A stretch of 64,000 bases of DNA from Bradyrhizobium sp. BTAi1 (lineage in GTDB: Bacteria > Pseudomonadota > Alphaproteobacteria > Rhizobiales > Xanthobacteraceae), in assembly GCF_000015165.1 (NCBI RefSeq), contig NC_009485.1, positions 4,545,501-4,609,500 of the forward strand, given 5' to 3'. How positions within the stretch are numbered: position 1 is the first letter of the stretch; every line of letters begins with the position of its first letter. The translations under genes and the position numbers were made by a program. Of this stretch, positions 1 through 9,500 are shown in pieces. The notes beneath the pieces are model-generated. The model saw nothing but the letters and a program-made list of their open reading frames with translations. It made no database searches and was not told where the DNA came from.

Positions 1-1133
1 ATCTGAAGGACAATATCCGCGCGAGCGACGTCTATGCCAATCTCGGATCGGCAGCCAAGGTGCTGCGCTTCATCCTGCAGTCCGGCATGCTCGGCATCGG
101 CGCCGCGCTCGTGGTGTCGGACCAGGCGTCCGGCGGCGTCATGATGGCCTCGTCCATTTTGATGGGCCGCGCGCTGGCGCCGGTCGAGCTCGCCCTGGGC
201 AGCTGGAAGCAGCTCGTTGCCGCGCGGCAAGGCATCGCCAGGCTGCGCGACATCTGCAAGGCGACCGCCAAGCCGGAGGCACCGCCCGTCGCCCTGCCGC
301 GGCCCTATCGCGAGCTGACGGTGCAGGAATTGACCGTGGCCGCGCCCGGCACCGATCGCCCGATCGTCCATAATGTGTCGTTCTCGATCAAGGCGGGCAC
401 GGGGCTTGCGCTGCTCGGTGCCAGCGCGTCCGGCAAGACCTCGCTCTCCAAGGCACTGGTGGGCATATGGCCTGCGCTGCAAGGCACGGTCCGGCTCGAC
501 GGTGCAGCGCTCGACCAGTGGAGCAACGAGGATCTCGGCCGCCATATCGGCTACCTGCCGCAGGATGTCGCGCTGTTCGACGGCAGCATCGCCGACAACA
601 TCTGCCGCTTCGACGAGAATGCGAGTTCGGATTCGATCTTGAAGGCGGCACAGATCGCAGGTGTCCACGACATCATCCTGCGGCTGCCGGAGGGCTATGC
701 GACACGCATCGGCCAAGGCGGCATGTCGCTGTCGGCGGGTCAGCGCCAGCGCGTCGGACTCGCCCGTGCGGTCTATGGTGATCCGTTCCTCATCGTGCTG
801 GACGAGCCCAACGCCAATCTCGACACTGACGGCGAGAATGCTCTGAGCCGCGCCATCCAGATCATGCGGCAGCAGAATCAGAGCATCGTGATCGTGATCT
901 CGCACCGCCCGAGCGCGCTGAACGCACTCGATATGGCGCTGGTCCTCTACGAAGGTAAGGCGATCGCATTCGGTCCCTGCCAGGAGATCTTTGCACGCGT
1001 CGCCGGGGCCAAGCCGCCGGCCGGACCGGCTGTCGCGCATGCCGCGGCTGCGCCAAGGGTCGCAGCCCCTGCGCAAGCTCCGAATCCGAACGTGAGATCG
1101 CTTCGTCGCGCCGCCCCAGCAGAAAGCGTTTGA
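1..1133 (+). CDS. Type I secretion ABC transporter ATPase/permease (PrtD-like), 5' end outside the window
   Basis: This is the C-terminal part of an inner-membrane ABC exporter subunit that powers one-step secretion through a type I system. The frame is open from the window edge (it reads LKDNIRASDVY before the first in-frame GTG), so the gene begins upstream. The first roughly 90 visible residues are the end of the transmembrane domain. The nucleotide-binding domain follows with Walker A GASASGKT, signature LSAGQRQRVGLARA, Walker B FLIVLDEP and an H-loop SHRPS. The last 45 residues are Ala/Pro-rich and probably disordered. Three bases separate its stop from the start of the HlyD adaptor gene, so the two are surely co-transcribed. 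The nearby large proteins without signal peptides are the likely cargo (inference). Confidence 0.93.
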   Translation, partial: LKDNIRASDVYANLGSAAKVLRFILQSGMLGIGAALVVSDQASGGVMMASSILMGRALAPVELALGSWKQLVAARQGIARLRDICKATAKPEAPPVALPRPYRELTVQELTVAAPGTDRPIVHNVSFSIKAGTGLALLGASASGKTSLSKALVGIWPALQGTVRLDGAALDQWSNEDLGRHIGYLPQDVALFDGSIADNICRFDENASSDSILKAAQIAGVHDIILRLPEGYATRIGQGGMSLSAGQRQRVGLARAVYGDPFLIVLDEPNANLDTDGENALSRAIQIMRQQNQSIVIVISHRPSALNALDMALVLYEGKAIAFGPCQEIFARVAGAKPPAGPAVAHAAAAPRVAAPAQAPNPNVRSLRRAAPAESV

Positions 1134-1136
1134 TCA

Positions 1137-3122
1137 ATGAAACACATCAACGACTTCCGGCCCTTCGATGACGAAGATTATGTGCGGCCGAAGACGCGCG
1201 CGGTCGGACCGCAGGGCGATGCCCTGATCCTCGAGCTGCAGCGGCTGCAGGGTGCCTTCGACGACGGCTCGGATGCCGATCCGCGCGACAATCGCGGATC
1301 CCGCAAGAAGCGGCGCGCGCCGCCATCGGCGGTGCGCAACAAATCACCCCGCACCAAGAAGCGGCCGGGCAAGATGGGACGGGCGCTCGGGGCGTCGCTG
1401 TCGCTGCTCGGCTTCCGCAGCGCGACCGCCCGACCGCAACGCGCGTCCGGCATCCGCGAGATGGAGTGGCAAGACCAGGCCCAAGGCCAGCTGCAAGGCC
1501 AAGTGCACGGCCACGCGCCAGCCATGCGATCACGCGAACCCGAATTCTCACCGCCGCCACGTCAGCAGCAGACGCGCCCGCCAACCCATGATGCAGCCCT
1601 GCTCGACCTGCGGAACGCCAATCGCGACGGCAATGTCGGCGGCGGAGCCCTGCGCGCGATGCCGCAGCATAACGTTCCGGCGCGCGTCGACCATGCATAC
1701 GCCGTTCCGCAAACCCGCGTCGGACGCATCGTCGGCACCGCCGGCACGGCGCTGACCACAGGCATGACGTTCATTGCGGCCCAGGGAACGGCGGCTGCGC
1801 TCGATGGCCCATCGGACGAACCGCTCGTGCCGCGGGTCGGCCGCATGTTCGAGAACGAGTTGCGTCTCGGCTTGCGTGTGCTGCTCGTGGCCGCGGTGCT
1901 CGGCGGCGGCTGGTTGACCCTGGTGCCGCTCGCCGGCGCCATTGTCGTGCCGGGCAATCTCGTGGTGCAATCCAACGTCAAGGCGATCCAGCATCCGACC
2001 GGCGGCATCATCGCCGAGATCAAGGTCGACAACGGCAAGCGGGTCACCGCCGGCGATCTGCTGGTCCGGCTCGATGCGACGCAGAGCCAGGCGCAGCTGC
2101 AGGCGATCACCAAGCAGTTGAACGAGCAGCGCGCCAAGATCGCCCGGCTCTCGGCGGAGCGCGACGGCCTCGATCAGCCGGAATATCCGACATCGCTGAC
2201 GTCACGTCCGGACGATGCACATGTCCGCGCCGTGATCGCATCGGAGAACGCGCTGTTCAAGGCGCGCGCGACCACCCGCAAGAGCCAGAAGGAACTGCTG
2301 CAGGGCCGCATCGTCCAGCTGAACAACGAAATCAGCGGCATGGAGTCCCAGCTCGATTCGAAGAACAAGCAGATCGAGCTCATCAAGGGCGAACTCGCCG
2401 GTGTGCAGGAACTCTACGACAAGCGTCTCGTCCCACTCACGCGATTGACGACGCTGCAGCGGGAAGCCGCGCGAATCGACGGCGAGCGCGGCCAGCTGGT
2501 GTCGAGTGTGGCGGAGACGAGGTCCAAGATCAGCGAAGCCGAGCTCCAGACGGTCAAGATCGATCAGGACTTCCGCAGCGAAGTCGTCAAGGATCTCGGC
2601 GACGCGCAGGCCAAGGAGGGCGATCTGGTCGAGAAGGGCGTTGCGGCACGGGATCAGCTGGACCGCATCGAAATGCGCGCACCGAATTCCGGCACCATTC
2701 ACCAGCTCGCCGTGCACACGATCGGCGGCGTGATCAAGCCTGGCGAGACCATCATGGAGCTCGTCCCCGATTCCGATGAGCTTCAGGTCGAGGCGCATGT
2801 GCAGCCCAAGGACATTGATCACGTCCACACCGGACAGAACGCGATGGTGCGATTCAATGCGTTCAACCAGCGCACGACGCCGCAGCTGAGCGGTCAGGTC
2901 TCATTCGTCGCCCCCGACATCACCAACGATCCGAGATCGGGCTCGACCTTCTACACGGTGCGGATCACCCTGTCCGAGGAGGAGCGGCAGCGGCTCGGCG
3001 GCGTCAATCTGATGCCGGGCATGCAGGCCGAAGTCTACGTCCAGACCGGAAGCCGAACGATGCTGAGCTATTTGATGAAGCCGATCACCGACCAGTGGCG
3101 GCGCGCCTTCGTCGAGCAGTAG
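1137..3122 (+). CDS. HlyD-family type I secretion periplasmic adaptor with long N-terminal cytosolic extension
   Basis: This is the membrane-fusion protein linking the ABC ATPase to an outer-membrane TolC-type channel. At 661 aa it is about 200 residues longer than usual family members. Residues 1-235 are a Gln/Arg/Pro-rich, apparently disordered cytosolic arm. One membrane helix lies at about 240-262 (GLRVLLVAAVLGGGW). Then come a lipoyl/barrel-sandwich segment (VVPGNLVVQSNVKAIQHP), a long coiled coil at about 310-500, and the C-terminal HlyD beta domain (IEMRAPNSGTIHQLAVHTIG and the segment after it). No TolC gene is visible, so the outer-membrane partner is upstream or elsewhere. The extended arm could recruit substrate or modifying enzymes before export (inference). 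Confidence 0.92.
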   Translation: MKHINDFRPFDDEDYVRPKTRAVGPQGDALILELQRLQGAFDDGSDADPRDNRGSRKKRRAPPSAVRNKSPRTKKRPGKMGRALGASLSLLGFRSATARPQRASGIREMEWQDQAQGQLQGQVHGHAPAMRSREPEFSPPPRQQQTRPPTHDAALLDLRNANRDGNVGGGALRAMPQHNVPARVDHAYAVPQTRVGRIVGTAGTALTTGMTFIAAQGTAAALDGPSDEPLVPRVGRMFENELRLGLRVLLVAAVLGGGWLTLVPLAGAIVVPGNLVVQSNVKAIQHPTGGIIAEIKVDNGKRVTAGDLLVRLDATQSQAQLQAITKQLNEQRAKIARLSAERDGLDQPEYPTSLTSRPDDAHVRAVIASENALFKARATTRKSQKELLQGRIVQLNNEISGMESQLDSKNKQIELIKGELAGVQELYDKRLVPLTRLTTLQREAARIDGERGQLVSSVAETRSKISEAELQTVKIDQDFRSEVVKDLGDAQAKEGDLVEKGVAARDQLDRIEMRAPNSGTIHQLAVHTIGGVIKPGETIMELVPDSDELQVEAHVQPKDIDHVHTGQNAMVRFNAFNQRTTPQLSGQVSFVAPDITNDPRSGSTFYTVRITLSEEERQRLGGVNLMPGMQAEVYVQTGSRTMLSYLMKPITDQWRRAFVEQ

Positions 3123-3134
3123 AACCGCGATGTC

Positions 3135-3171
3135 GCGGTCTGCGTTCCTCCTCGCGGAGGCCGCAGACCGC
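3135..3171 (+). terminator. Strong hairpin between hlyD-like gene and heptosyltransferase gene
   Basis: A 10-bp stem (GCGGTCTGCG with CGCAGACCGC) encloses a second 5-bp stem (CCTCC/GGAGG). No T-tract follows, so it may attenuate or stabilise mRNA ends rather than terminate. Confidence 0.4.
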
Positions 3172-3185
3172 CTGTCCCATTCAAA

Positions 3186-5321
3186 ATGAACTTTGCAAAT
3201 TTTCCGCGTCCCTCCGACCCTGCGCCGCTGTGGCAGGGCGCAGGAGAACCGTCGACCGCCGGGATCAGCGCCGCACCATCGGCTGAACTGGCGCCGAAGC
3301 CGCGCCTGCCGAGGCCCACGACGGCACCGACCCAGGAAGCACCGGCTGGACTCCGATTCGACTTCAACGACGGCTGCCGCGTCATGCTGCCCGACACGGG
3401 ACGGGCTTGGCGCGTCCGGCTGAGCGATCGTCAGACCGGGAACGTGCTGTTCGACGTCGATCTGCGGTCGGGCCACGTCAACAGCGCCAAGCGCTATTTC
3501 GTCCCGTTCAGGCTGGAGGTCTGGTCGGACGACGAGCGCGTGCTCCGTCACGACTACGATGCGCGCGGGCGCGACGTTCTGATCCAGTTTCCGGTCGGCA
3601 CGATCGGCGACGTCATCGGCTGGTTCAGCTACGCGGTGAAGTTCAAGGACGTACACCAATGCCGGCTTACTTGCGCCATGGGCGAGCCGCTCATCGCGCT
3701 GTTCCGCAGCGCCTATCCTGACATCACCTTCGTCACTCATGAGATGGTGGAGGCAGATCGATTTTACGCGACCTACTCCGTCGCCTTGTTCTTCGACGAC
3801 GCTGAATTCGTCTATCAGCCCTGCGATTTCCGCCAGGTCGGCCTGCACCGGACCGCGGCCTATATCCTCGGCGTCGACCCGGCCGAGCAGCCGCCCTTTG
3901 TCGCGCTCGCGGACGACAGCCGCCCGATCGCCGAGCCTTACGTCTGCATCTCGGTGCAGGCCACCACCCAATGCAAGCATTGGAACAATCCAGAAGGCTG
4001 GGATCGCACGGTCGCCTTCCTGAGAGCACGGGGCTATCGCGTGGTCTGCATCGATCAGCATCCCGTCACCACCCGTGATCCGTATCGGACGCAGATCCCG
4101 GCGGCGGCTGAGGACCAGACCGGCGATCGGCCGTTGCAGGAGCGCGCCCGATGGCTCAGGCATGCCGCCTTCTTCATCGGGCTGTCGAGCGGCCTGTCAT
4201 GGCTGGCATGGGCCTCCGGCACGCCGGTCGTACTGATCAGCGGCTTCACTCATCCGACCAACGAGTTTGCGACACCCTTCCGCGTCATCAATTATCACGC
4301 CTGCAACGGCTGTTGGAACGACGCGGGCCATCAATTCGACCATGCTGACGCTCTCTGGTGTCCGCGCCTGAAGGACACGCCGAGACAATTCGAATGCACG
4401 CGCCTCATCACCGCGGATCATGTCAAGGCGACATTGCTGAGCATTCCGGGATTTGGCGAGGGCTTGCCGCCTTCGGCCCAACTGCCCTCCTCCGGCGTGG
4501 CCGAACCGACCGACGCCTCCGATGCATATGACGCGCGCGCCGCATTGGCCGAGCCGGACGGTTCGTCCGACGAAGAGCCGCTCGCGATCAGCGAACTGCT
4601 CGAGCGCAGTCTCGGCGATGTTCACCGCGGCGGGTTTGCGGTCGGCCTCACCGTTGGCGCCGGGAAGATGCTGGATCAGGCTGCAGAATTCATCGCAGAA
4701 GGCGACCGCGCCGCGACCGCCGGTGAGCTGGCTGCGGCGATTGCGAGCTACATGCGAAGCGCAGCCATGGTCAGGACTTTGACCGAAGCCGATCCGGACC
4801 ATCCAGGTTTCCAGCGCAACTTCTCAGTGGCCTTGAACCGGATCGGCGCAATTCTGTTTGTGCAGCGCGACCTCGAACGCGCACACGCCACCTATCGCGC
4901 AAGCCTCGCCGTCGCCGAGCGGCTCCACGCAGCCTATCCTAACAATACCGGCTACCAACGTGACCTCGCCTGGTCCCATGCGCTGCTGGCCGACGTGCTC
5001 ACGGCCGAGAGCCGGCACCAGGAGGCCTTCGATCACCGCCGCGCCAATACCGCCCTCACGACGCAGATGTGCGCGGCAGCTCCGGGCGAGTCCAACCTGC
5101 AAAGGGCGCTGGCGAATTCCTATCAGAGCCTGGGCGATGCGCTCATTCCGCTCGGACATGGTCATGGCGCGCTCGCCGCCTATCGGGTGAGCCTCGGCCT
5201 GGTGCAGCGCGCGTTGAGCGCCAACAACCAGGATCCGGCGTGGAACCAGCTCTCCCGCACGCTGCTGCCGAAAATCAGGAACACACTCCTGCTTCTCCGC
5301 CAGGGCGCGCCGGCCTCCTGA
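3186..5321 (+). CDS. TibC/Aah-type autotransporter-style O-heptosyltransferase fused to a C-terminal TPR domain
   Basis: This is probably a cytosolic glycosyltransferase that moves heptose from ADP-heptose to Ser on an export substrate. Residues 60-425 match the bacterial autotransporter heptosyltransferase pattern: an N-terminal strand-rich domain (NVLFDVDLRSGHV), a GT-B-like region (VGTIGDVIGWFSYAVKFKDV; ISVQATTQCKHWNNPEGW), and an SSGLSWLAWASGTPVVLISG nucleotide-binding segment. Cys373, Cys376, Cys392 and Cys404 (CNGC, then WCPR, then FECT) correspond to the iron-binding cysteine finger known from TibC. Residues 500-700 are TPR-like helices that may bind substrate or partners. Family members normally sit beside an autotransporter; here the neighbours are a type I exporter and two large repeat proteins. 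No clear ribosome binding site precedes the ATG, so the start is somewhat uncertain. Confidence 0.85.
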   Translation: MNFANFPRPSDPAPLWQGAGEPSTAGISAAPSAELAPKPRLPRPTTAPTQEAPAGLRFDFNDGCRVMLPDTGRAWRVRLSDRQTGNVLFDVDLRSGHVNSAKRYFVPFRLEVWSDDERVLRHDYDARGRDVLIQFPVGTIGDVIGWFSYAVKFKDVHQCRLTCAMGEPLIALFRSAYPDITFVTHEMVEADRFYATYSVALFFDDAEFVYQPCDFRQVGLHRTAAYILGVDPAEQPPFVALADDSRPIAEPYVCISVQATTQCKHWNNPEGWDRTVAFLRARGYRVVCIDQHPVTTRDPYRTQIPAAAEDQTGDRPLQERARWLRHAAFFIGLSSGLSWLAWASGTPVVLISGFTHPTNEFATPFRVINYHACNGCWNDAGHQFDHADALWCPRLKDTPRQFECTRLITADHVKATLLSIPGFGEGLPPSAQLPSSGVAEPTDASDAYDARAALAEPDGSSDEEPLAISELLERSLGDVHRGGFAVGLTVGAGKMLDQAAEFIAEGDRAATAGELAAAIASYMRSAAMVRTLTEADPDHPGFQRNFSVALNRIGAILFVQRDLERAHATYRASLAVAERLHAAYPNNTGYQRDLAWSHALLADVLTAESRHQEAFDHRRANTALTTQMCAAAPGESNLQRALANSYQSLGDALIPLGHGHGALAAYRVSLGLVQRALSANNQDPAWNQLSRTLLPKIRNTLLLLRQGAPAS

Positions 5322-5746
5322 GCACCGGCTGCGGCCCTCCACAGTTCCACGCGACGTCGCACGACATTCCGATCGCGGACCGTTGATCCCCTGCGCATGC
5401 ACGCCGCTGAACGCCCGGCAAGATGCGGGCAGCATCTTGACGAGAAGATGTAATTCGCGTCAGATCGCCGTAGCCCGCTTTTGAGCTTGCCAGTCGAAAT
5501 CAAGCACTTGGCAAACCACCGGGGCAAGCGGTCACGAACCCGCGATGCCCGAACAACAACACAATCGCGGACTCTCCCACGCTTCTTTTGGCCTGATTGC
5601 TGCGACCAAATAGCACAGTGCGACAAACTGGCGCATGCCCGGCGCGAGCGCGATCGACGCTGGACATGGCTCGAGCTGACAACGCTTCGGCGCTGGGCAG
5701 TCACGCACGGGGCCCACCGGGCGGATGAATTTGGGGAGAGTGATTT
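5322..5746 (+). other. Intergenic region upstream of the 1119-aa repeat protein
   Basis: No gene was found in these 425 bases. The region holds a block at about 5546-5610 that recurs upstream of the 9636 paralogue, followed by roughly 140 bases of probable leader. The downstream gene has a strong ribosome binding site (GGGGAG). Confidence 0.6.
5546..5610 (+). promoter_or_regulatory. Conserved upstream block shared with 9437-9500, with a GG-N10-GC pair
   Basis: CCCGAACAACA and GCTTCTTTTGGCC lie 33 bases apart here and at 9439/9472, and the sequence between them is partly conserved. The end of the block reads TTGGCCTGATTGCTGC here and TTGGCCCCATTGGAGC in the second copy. Both have GG and GC spaced as in sigma-54 -24/-12 promoters, but the -12 element is not a good TTGC match. 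Conservation in front of two paralogues supports a shared promoter or operator; sigma-54 use is only a guess. Confidence 0.5.
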
Positions 5747-8700
5747 ATGGCGAATAACACCTTCAACCCGACGGCTCTGGCCAACGGAACGTCGAACCTG
5801 CTGGTGCGGGCGTCGGCGCTCAACCTGTCGACAGACCTGGTCCAGGCGGGCGTGGTGTTCAACGATGCGGTCCGCGCCTCGCTCGGCCTCTTCACGCAGG
5901 CCGGCAGCGGCAACTCGAACCCGTTCCTCGGCAGCTACACGACCGATCTGCACGCCGTTCAGAACGATATTGCGGCGATGCTGGCCAATCCCGGACAGGT
6001 CACCCTCGGTGGCCAGACCTTCACGCTGAACGCCACCGACACCGCTGTCCTCACCAATGTGCAGGCGCAGATCACGACGCTGCTCGCAGCTGCACCGCAG
6101 ACCGCGAACGCCGCAACGATCACGGCCGCCGACCAGACGGTACATGCGGTCCAGCAGGAGATCCTGCAGGAGATCAACGGTGATGCGCATCTTTCCGGCG
6201 CCCTCAACAAGGTCGCCTTCCTCGCCAACACTGGCGGCCAGGATGTCGCCTTCCAGAACACGCCGGCTGGCGCCGACGATGCGGCGAGTCTGGCGGCCGC
6301 GACCGCGGGCAACACCCTCAAGGACGTCGGAGTCGTCTTCAACAAGGTCGTCGATCTCGCCTCCGGCGGCATCAGCACCGCGAATCTGCAGGAGGTGACG
6401 ACCGACCTCACCGCGATCTCGCAGGGCCTGACCAACATCCTCAACAACAAGACCCAGCTGGCACAGATCGAGAAGGGCGAGACCGCGAATGCCGCAGCTC
6501 TGACGACGATCCATCTGCAAACGGTGCTGGGACAGGTCAATCTCGAGCTGAATCAGTATGCCAAAGCCGAGACCACCGGCAACCAGGCCGCGCTCCGAGG
6601 CACGGCTGACAATCTTCTTGATAGTATCGACATCATTCAGAACGATGCCAATCTGAACATGGCCGCGGGCGGAAACGGCAAGCCCGGTCACGCCGGCGGT
6701 TTCGCGGAAGATCCGGGCGGGCTGACCGGCACCGTGACCAAGTTCCAGGACAACCAGGCGCAGACGAATTTCTGGGCCGCCTTCCTGGCCGAGGGCAACA
6801 CCATCAACGCGACGCTGCAGAAGATCGCAACCGGCGGCGCGCAGGCCAGCGCCGCACTGGTCACTCAGATCCAGAACTATCAGGCATTCGGCGCCAATTT
6901 CGATGCGGCCCAAGGCAATGTCTTCCGTGGCCGGTTCGACAATGAGCTTCTGAGCGGCACGCTGGAAGCCGATACGGCCGCTGCGGTAAAGGGCCTGCAG
7001 GGCATTCTGAACGGCGACACCGGCGCCGCGCTGGCGGCCGACAAGGCGATGCTCGCAGCCGCCGGACAGGGCTTCGCGGCGGACGCGATGGACGTGTCCG
7101 GCAACAACATCGCCATTGGCGGCGCGACCTATGTCGGCTCAGCCACGACGGTGTCGACAGCGACCTCCGTGCACGGCCTGGCCCAGGGCACCATCCCCGT
7201 CACCGCGACCCCGAACCTCGCCAACGGCACCGGCGGCTCGTCCACCACGCCGCCGAGCACTGGCGGCGGCGGTGCTGGTGGAGGAACCGGCACGGGCGGG
7301 ATGCACACCACGCCAGTGAATTTCGATCCGGCCGCGCTGGCCAATGGCACATCCAACCTGCTGACACGGGCCACCGCGATCCAGCACTCGACGGATCTGG
7401 TCCAGGCGGGCGTCGTCTTCAACGATGCGGTGCGCGCATCGCTCGGTCTGTTCAGCCTCGCCAACAGCGGCAACTCGCCGGCCTTCCTGACGAGCTATCA
7501 GGCTGACATCACCGCGGTGCAGACCGACATCGCCGCGATGCTGGCCAATCCAGGCCAGGTGACTCTCGGCGGCAAGACATTCGCCTTGAACGCCACCGAC
7601 ACCGCTGTCCTCACCAATGTCGAGGGCCAGCTCGGGACGCTGCTCCAGGCCGCCGGACAGTTCGCGAACGCCAACACGCAAGCAGCCGCCAGCCAGACGA
7701 TCCACGCGCTGCAGCAGGAGATCCTGCAGGAGATCCACAACGACGCGCATCTTACGAACGCGCTCGACAACGTTCCATTCCTGGCCAATACGGGAGGAAT
7801 GGACGTGGCGTTCCAGACGTCCCCCGCCGGTGCGGATGACCCCATGAGCCTTGCTGCGGCCACCGCGGGCAACAGCCTGAAGGATGTCGGCCTGGTGTTC
7901 AACAAGGCCGTCGAGCTCGCCTCCGGCGGAGTCAACGCCGGCAATCTCGCCGAGATCAACACCGATCTGACGGCGGTGTCGCAAGGGCTGACCGCCATCC
8001 TCAATAACAAGACGCAGCTTGCGCAGATCGAAACCGGCGAGACCGCAAACGCGGCCGCGTTGACCACGATCCATCTGCAGACCGTGCTCGGACAGGTCAA
8101 CCTTCAGCTCAACAAATATGATGCGGCCGCCGCCACCGGCAACCAGGCCGCGCTGCGTGGCACGGCCGACAATCTGCTCGACAGTATCGACATCATTCAG
8201 AACGACGCCAATCTGAACAAGGCGGCCGGCGGCAATGGCCAAGCGGGTCATGCCGGCGGCTTTGCCGAGGATCCGGGCGGCCTGACCGGCACCGTGACCA
8301 AGTTCCAGGACAATCAGGCACAGACCAATTTCTGGGCTGCCTTCCTGGCCGAGGGCAATACCATCAATGCGACCTTGCAGAAGATCGCCACCGGCGCAGC
8401 ACAAGCCAGCGCCGCGCTGATCACCCAGATCCAGAACTATCAGCAGTTCGGCGCCAATTTCGATGCCGCCCAAGGTGCGGTGTTCCAGGGCCGCTTCGAC
8501 AACGAGCTCCTGAGCGGCACGCTGGAGGCCGATACGGCCGCCGCCGTGAAGGGCCTGCAGGGCATCCTCAACGGCGACACCGGCGCGGCACTGGCAGCGG
8601 ACAAGGCGATGATCGCCGCGGCCGGACAGGGTTTTGCCGCCGACGCCATGGACGTCTCGGGCAACAACATCCCGGTCAATGGCGGCACCTATGTCGGCAC

Positions 8701-9106
8701 GGCGACCACCATCTCAGCAGCGACGTCCATCAAGGGCACCGCTCACGGCACCATTCCGGTCACCGCCACACCGAACCTCGCCAACGGCACCGGCGGCACG
8801 GCGGCGGCAGGAACGACCAACGCGGGCGGGGCGGCTGCCGGAGCTGCGGGCGCGGCCGGCGGAACGACAGCGAATGGCGGCGCAGCGGCTGGCGGAACCA
8901 GCAATGCCGGCGGCACCGCCAACAATGGCGGAGGCACAGCTAACAATGGCGGGACGTCAACCGGCGGACAGACTGCCAACAATGGCAGCAACAATGCACA
9001 CCACAGCGATCACCATCACGATCACAGCTCACACGTGACTGCCCAGAGTGCGATGACCGGCCCTGACCTGTCGCATCATCACGCGATGCATCACATGTGG
9101 GCGTGA
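5747..9106 (+). CDS. Large tandem-repeat protein with Gly/Asn-rich linker and His-rich C-terminus, probable type I secretion cargo
   Basis: This is an unrecognised 1119-aa protein. Two homologous units of about 490 residues (roughly 5-500 and 525-1015) share long near-identical runs such as STDLVQAGVVFNDAVRASLG, ANPGQVTLGG and FQDNQAQTNFWAAFLAEGNT. A Gly/Thr/Pro linker separates them. The tail at 1020-1085 is rich in Gly, Ala, Asn and Thr and ends in a His cluster and the motif GPDLSHHHAMHHMWA. There is no signal peptide or membrane helix, and no Cys is evident. The start follows TTGGGGAGAGTGATTT. Lack of a signal peptide, position beside a type I exporter, and a conserved C-terminus fit export by that system (inference). 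No RTX GGxGxD repeats are present. Ser/Thr-rich stretches are possible targets of the neighbouring heptosyltransferase. Confidence 0.85.
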   Translation: MANNTFNPTALANGTSNLLVRASALNLSTDLVQAGVVFNDAVRASLGLFTQAGSGNSNPFLGSYTTDLHAVQNDIAAMLANPGQVTLGGQTFTLNATDTAVLTNVQAQITTLLAAAPQTANAATITAADQTVHAVQQEILQEINGDAHLSGALNKVAFLANTGGQDVAFQNTPAGADDAASLAAATAGNTLKDVGVVFNKVVDLASGGISTANLQEVTTDLTAISQGLTNILNNKTQLAQIEKGETANAAALTTIHLQTVLGQVNLELNQYAKAETTGNQAALRGTADNLLDSIDIIQNDANLNMAAGGNGKPGHAGGFAEDPGGLTGTVTKFQDNQAQTNFWAAFLAEGNTINATLQKIATGGAQASAALVTQIQNYQAFGANFDAAQGNVFRGRFDNELLSGTLEADTAAAVKGLQGILNGDTGAALAADKAMLAAAGQGFAADAMDVSGNNIAIGGATYVGSATTVSTATSVHGLAQGTIPVTATPNLANGTGGSSTTPPSTGGGGAGGGTGTGGMHTTPVNFDPAALANGTSNLLTRATAIQHSTDLVQAGVVFNDAVRASLGLFSLANSGNSPAFLTSYQADITAVQTDIAAMLANPGQVTLGGKTFALNATDTAVLTNVEGQLGTLLQAAGQFANANTQAAASQTIHALQQEILQEIHNDAHLTNALDNVPFLANTGGMDVAFQTSPAGADDPMSLAAATAGNSLKDVGLVFNKAVELASGGVNAGNLAEINTDLTAVSQGLTAILNNKTQLAQIETGETANAAALTTIHLQTVLGQVNLQLNKYDAAAATGNQAALRGTADNLLDSIDIIQNDANLNKAAGGNGQAGHAGGFAEDPGGLTGTVTKFQDNQAQTNFWAAFLAEGNTINATLQKIATGAAQASAALITQIQNYQQFGANFDAAQGAVFQGRFDNELLSGTLEADTAAAVKGLQGILNGDTGAALAADKAMIAAAGQGFAADAMDVSGNNIPVNGGTYVGTATTISAATSIKGTAHGTIPVTATPNLANGTGGTAAAGTTNAGGAAAGAAGAAGGTTANGGAAAGGTSNAGGTANNGGGTANNGGTSTGGQTANNGSNNAHHSDHHHDHSSHVTAQSAMTGPDLSHHHAMHHMWA
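5756..8802 (+). repeat. Two tandem 1.5-kb coding repeats inside the 1119-aa protein gene
   Basis: Unit one starts near 5759 and unit two near 7320, a period of about 1.56 kb. Several stretches are almost identical at DNA level, for example around 6610-6660 against 8170-8220 and 6960-7030 against 8520-8590. This suggests recent duplication or gene conversion. Confidence 0.85.
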
Positions 9107-9261
9107 GGTGTGTGACCGAGCGGCGGAGCAGTCACCTGAGCTGCTCCGCTCGCCATGATCACGCCGCGGAAGCGCCGGTGCGAGCCCAGCCGAGCCCCGC
9201 TCGGCTGCCGCTTGCGCCACCGCCGAAACCAGGATCTTCCAGCGGACCGAGTCGAGGGACG

Positions 9262-9276
9262 TTGGAACGGTTCCAA
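9262..9276. promoter_or_regulatory. Perfect 15-bp palindrome, possible operator
   Basis: TTGGAACGGTTCCAA is two perfect 7-bp half sites around one G. It lies about 360 bases before the 9636 gene. No matching copy was found before the 5747 gene, so a specific role is uncertain. Confidence 0.3.
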
Positions 9277-9436
9277 GGAGAGGCCGAGGAACCATCGCCA
9301 GATCAGGGCAACTTCTTGTCGATAACGTGCATCGGTCCATCGATTACAACGCATTGTTGCAGAGGGGCCACGACTAAAATCAACGAGTTAGAACATTACC
9401 AAGGGCTGACGTGGCTTGCGGGCGACAGCGCGCCTG

Positions 9437-9500
9437 TGCCCGAACAACATCATATTTGAGGACCCTGCACCGCTTCTTTTGGCCCCATTGGAGCAAATAA
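9437..9500 (+). promoter_or_regulatory. Second copy of the conserved upstream block
   Basis: This copy has the same CCCGAACAACA and GCTTCTTTTGGCC elements as 5546-5610 with identical 33-base spacing. TGCGACAAA is also shared a little further downstream (about 9520 and 5619). It lies about 135-200 bases before the start codon. Confidence 0.5.
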
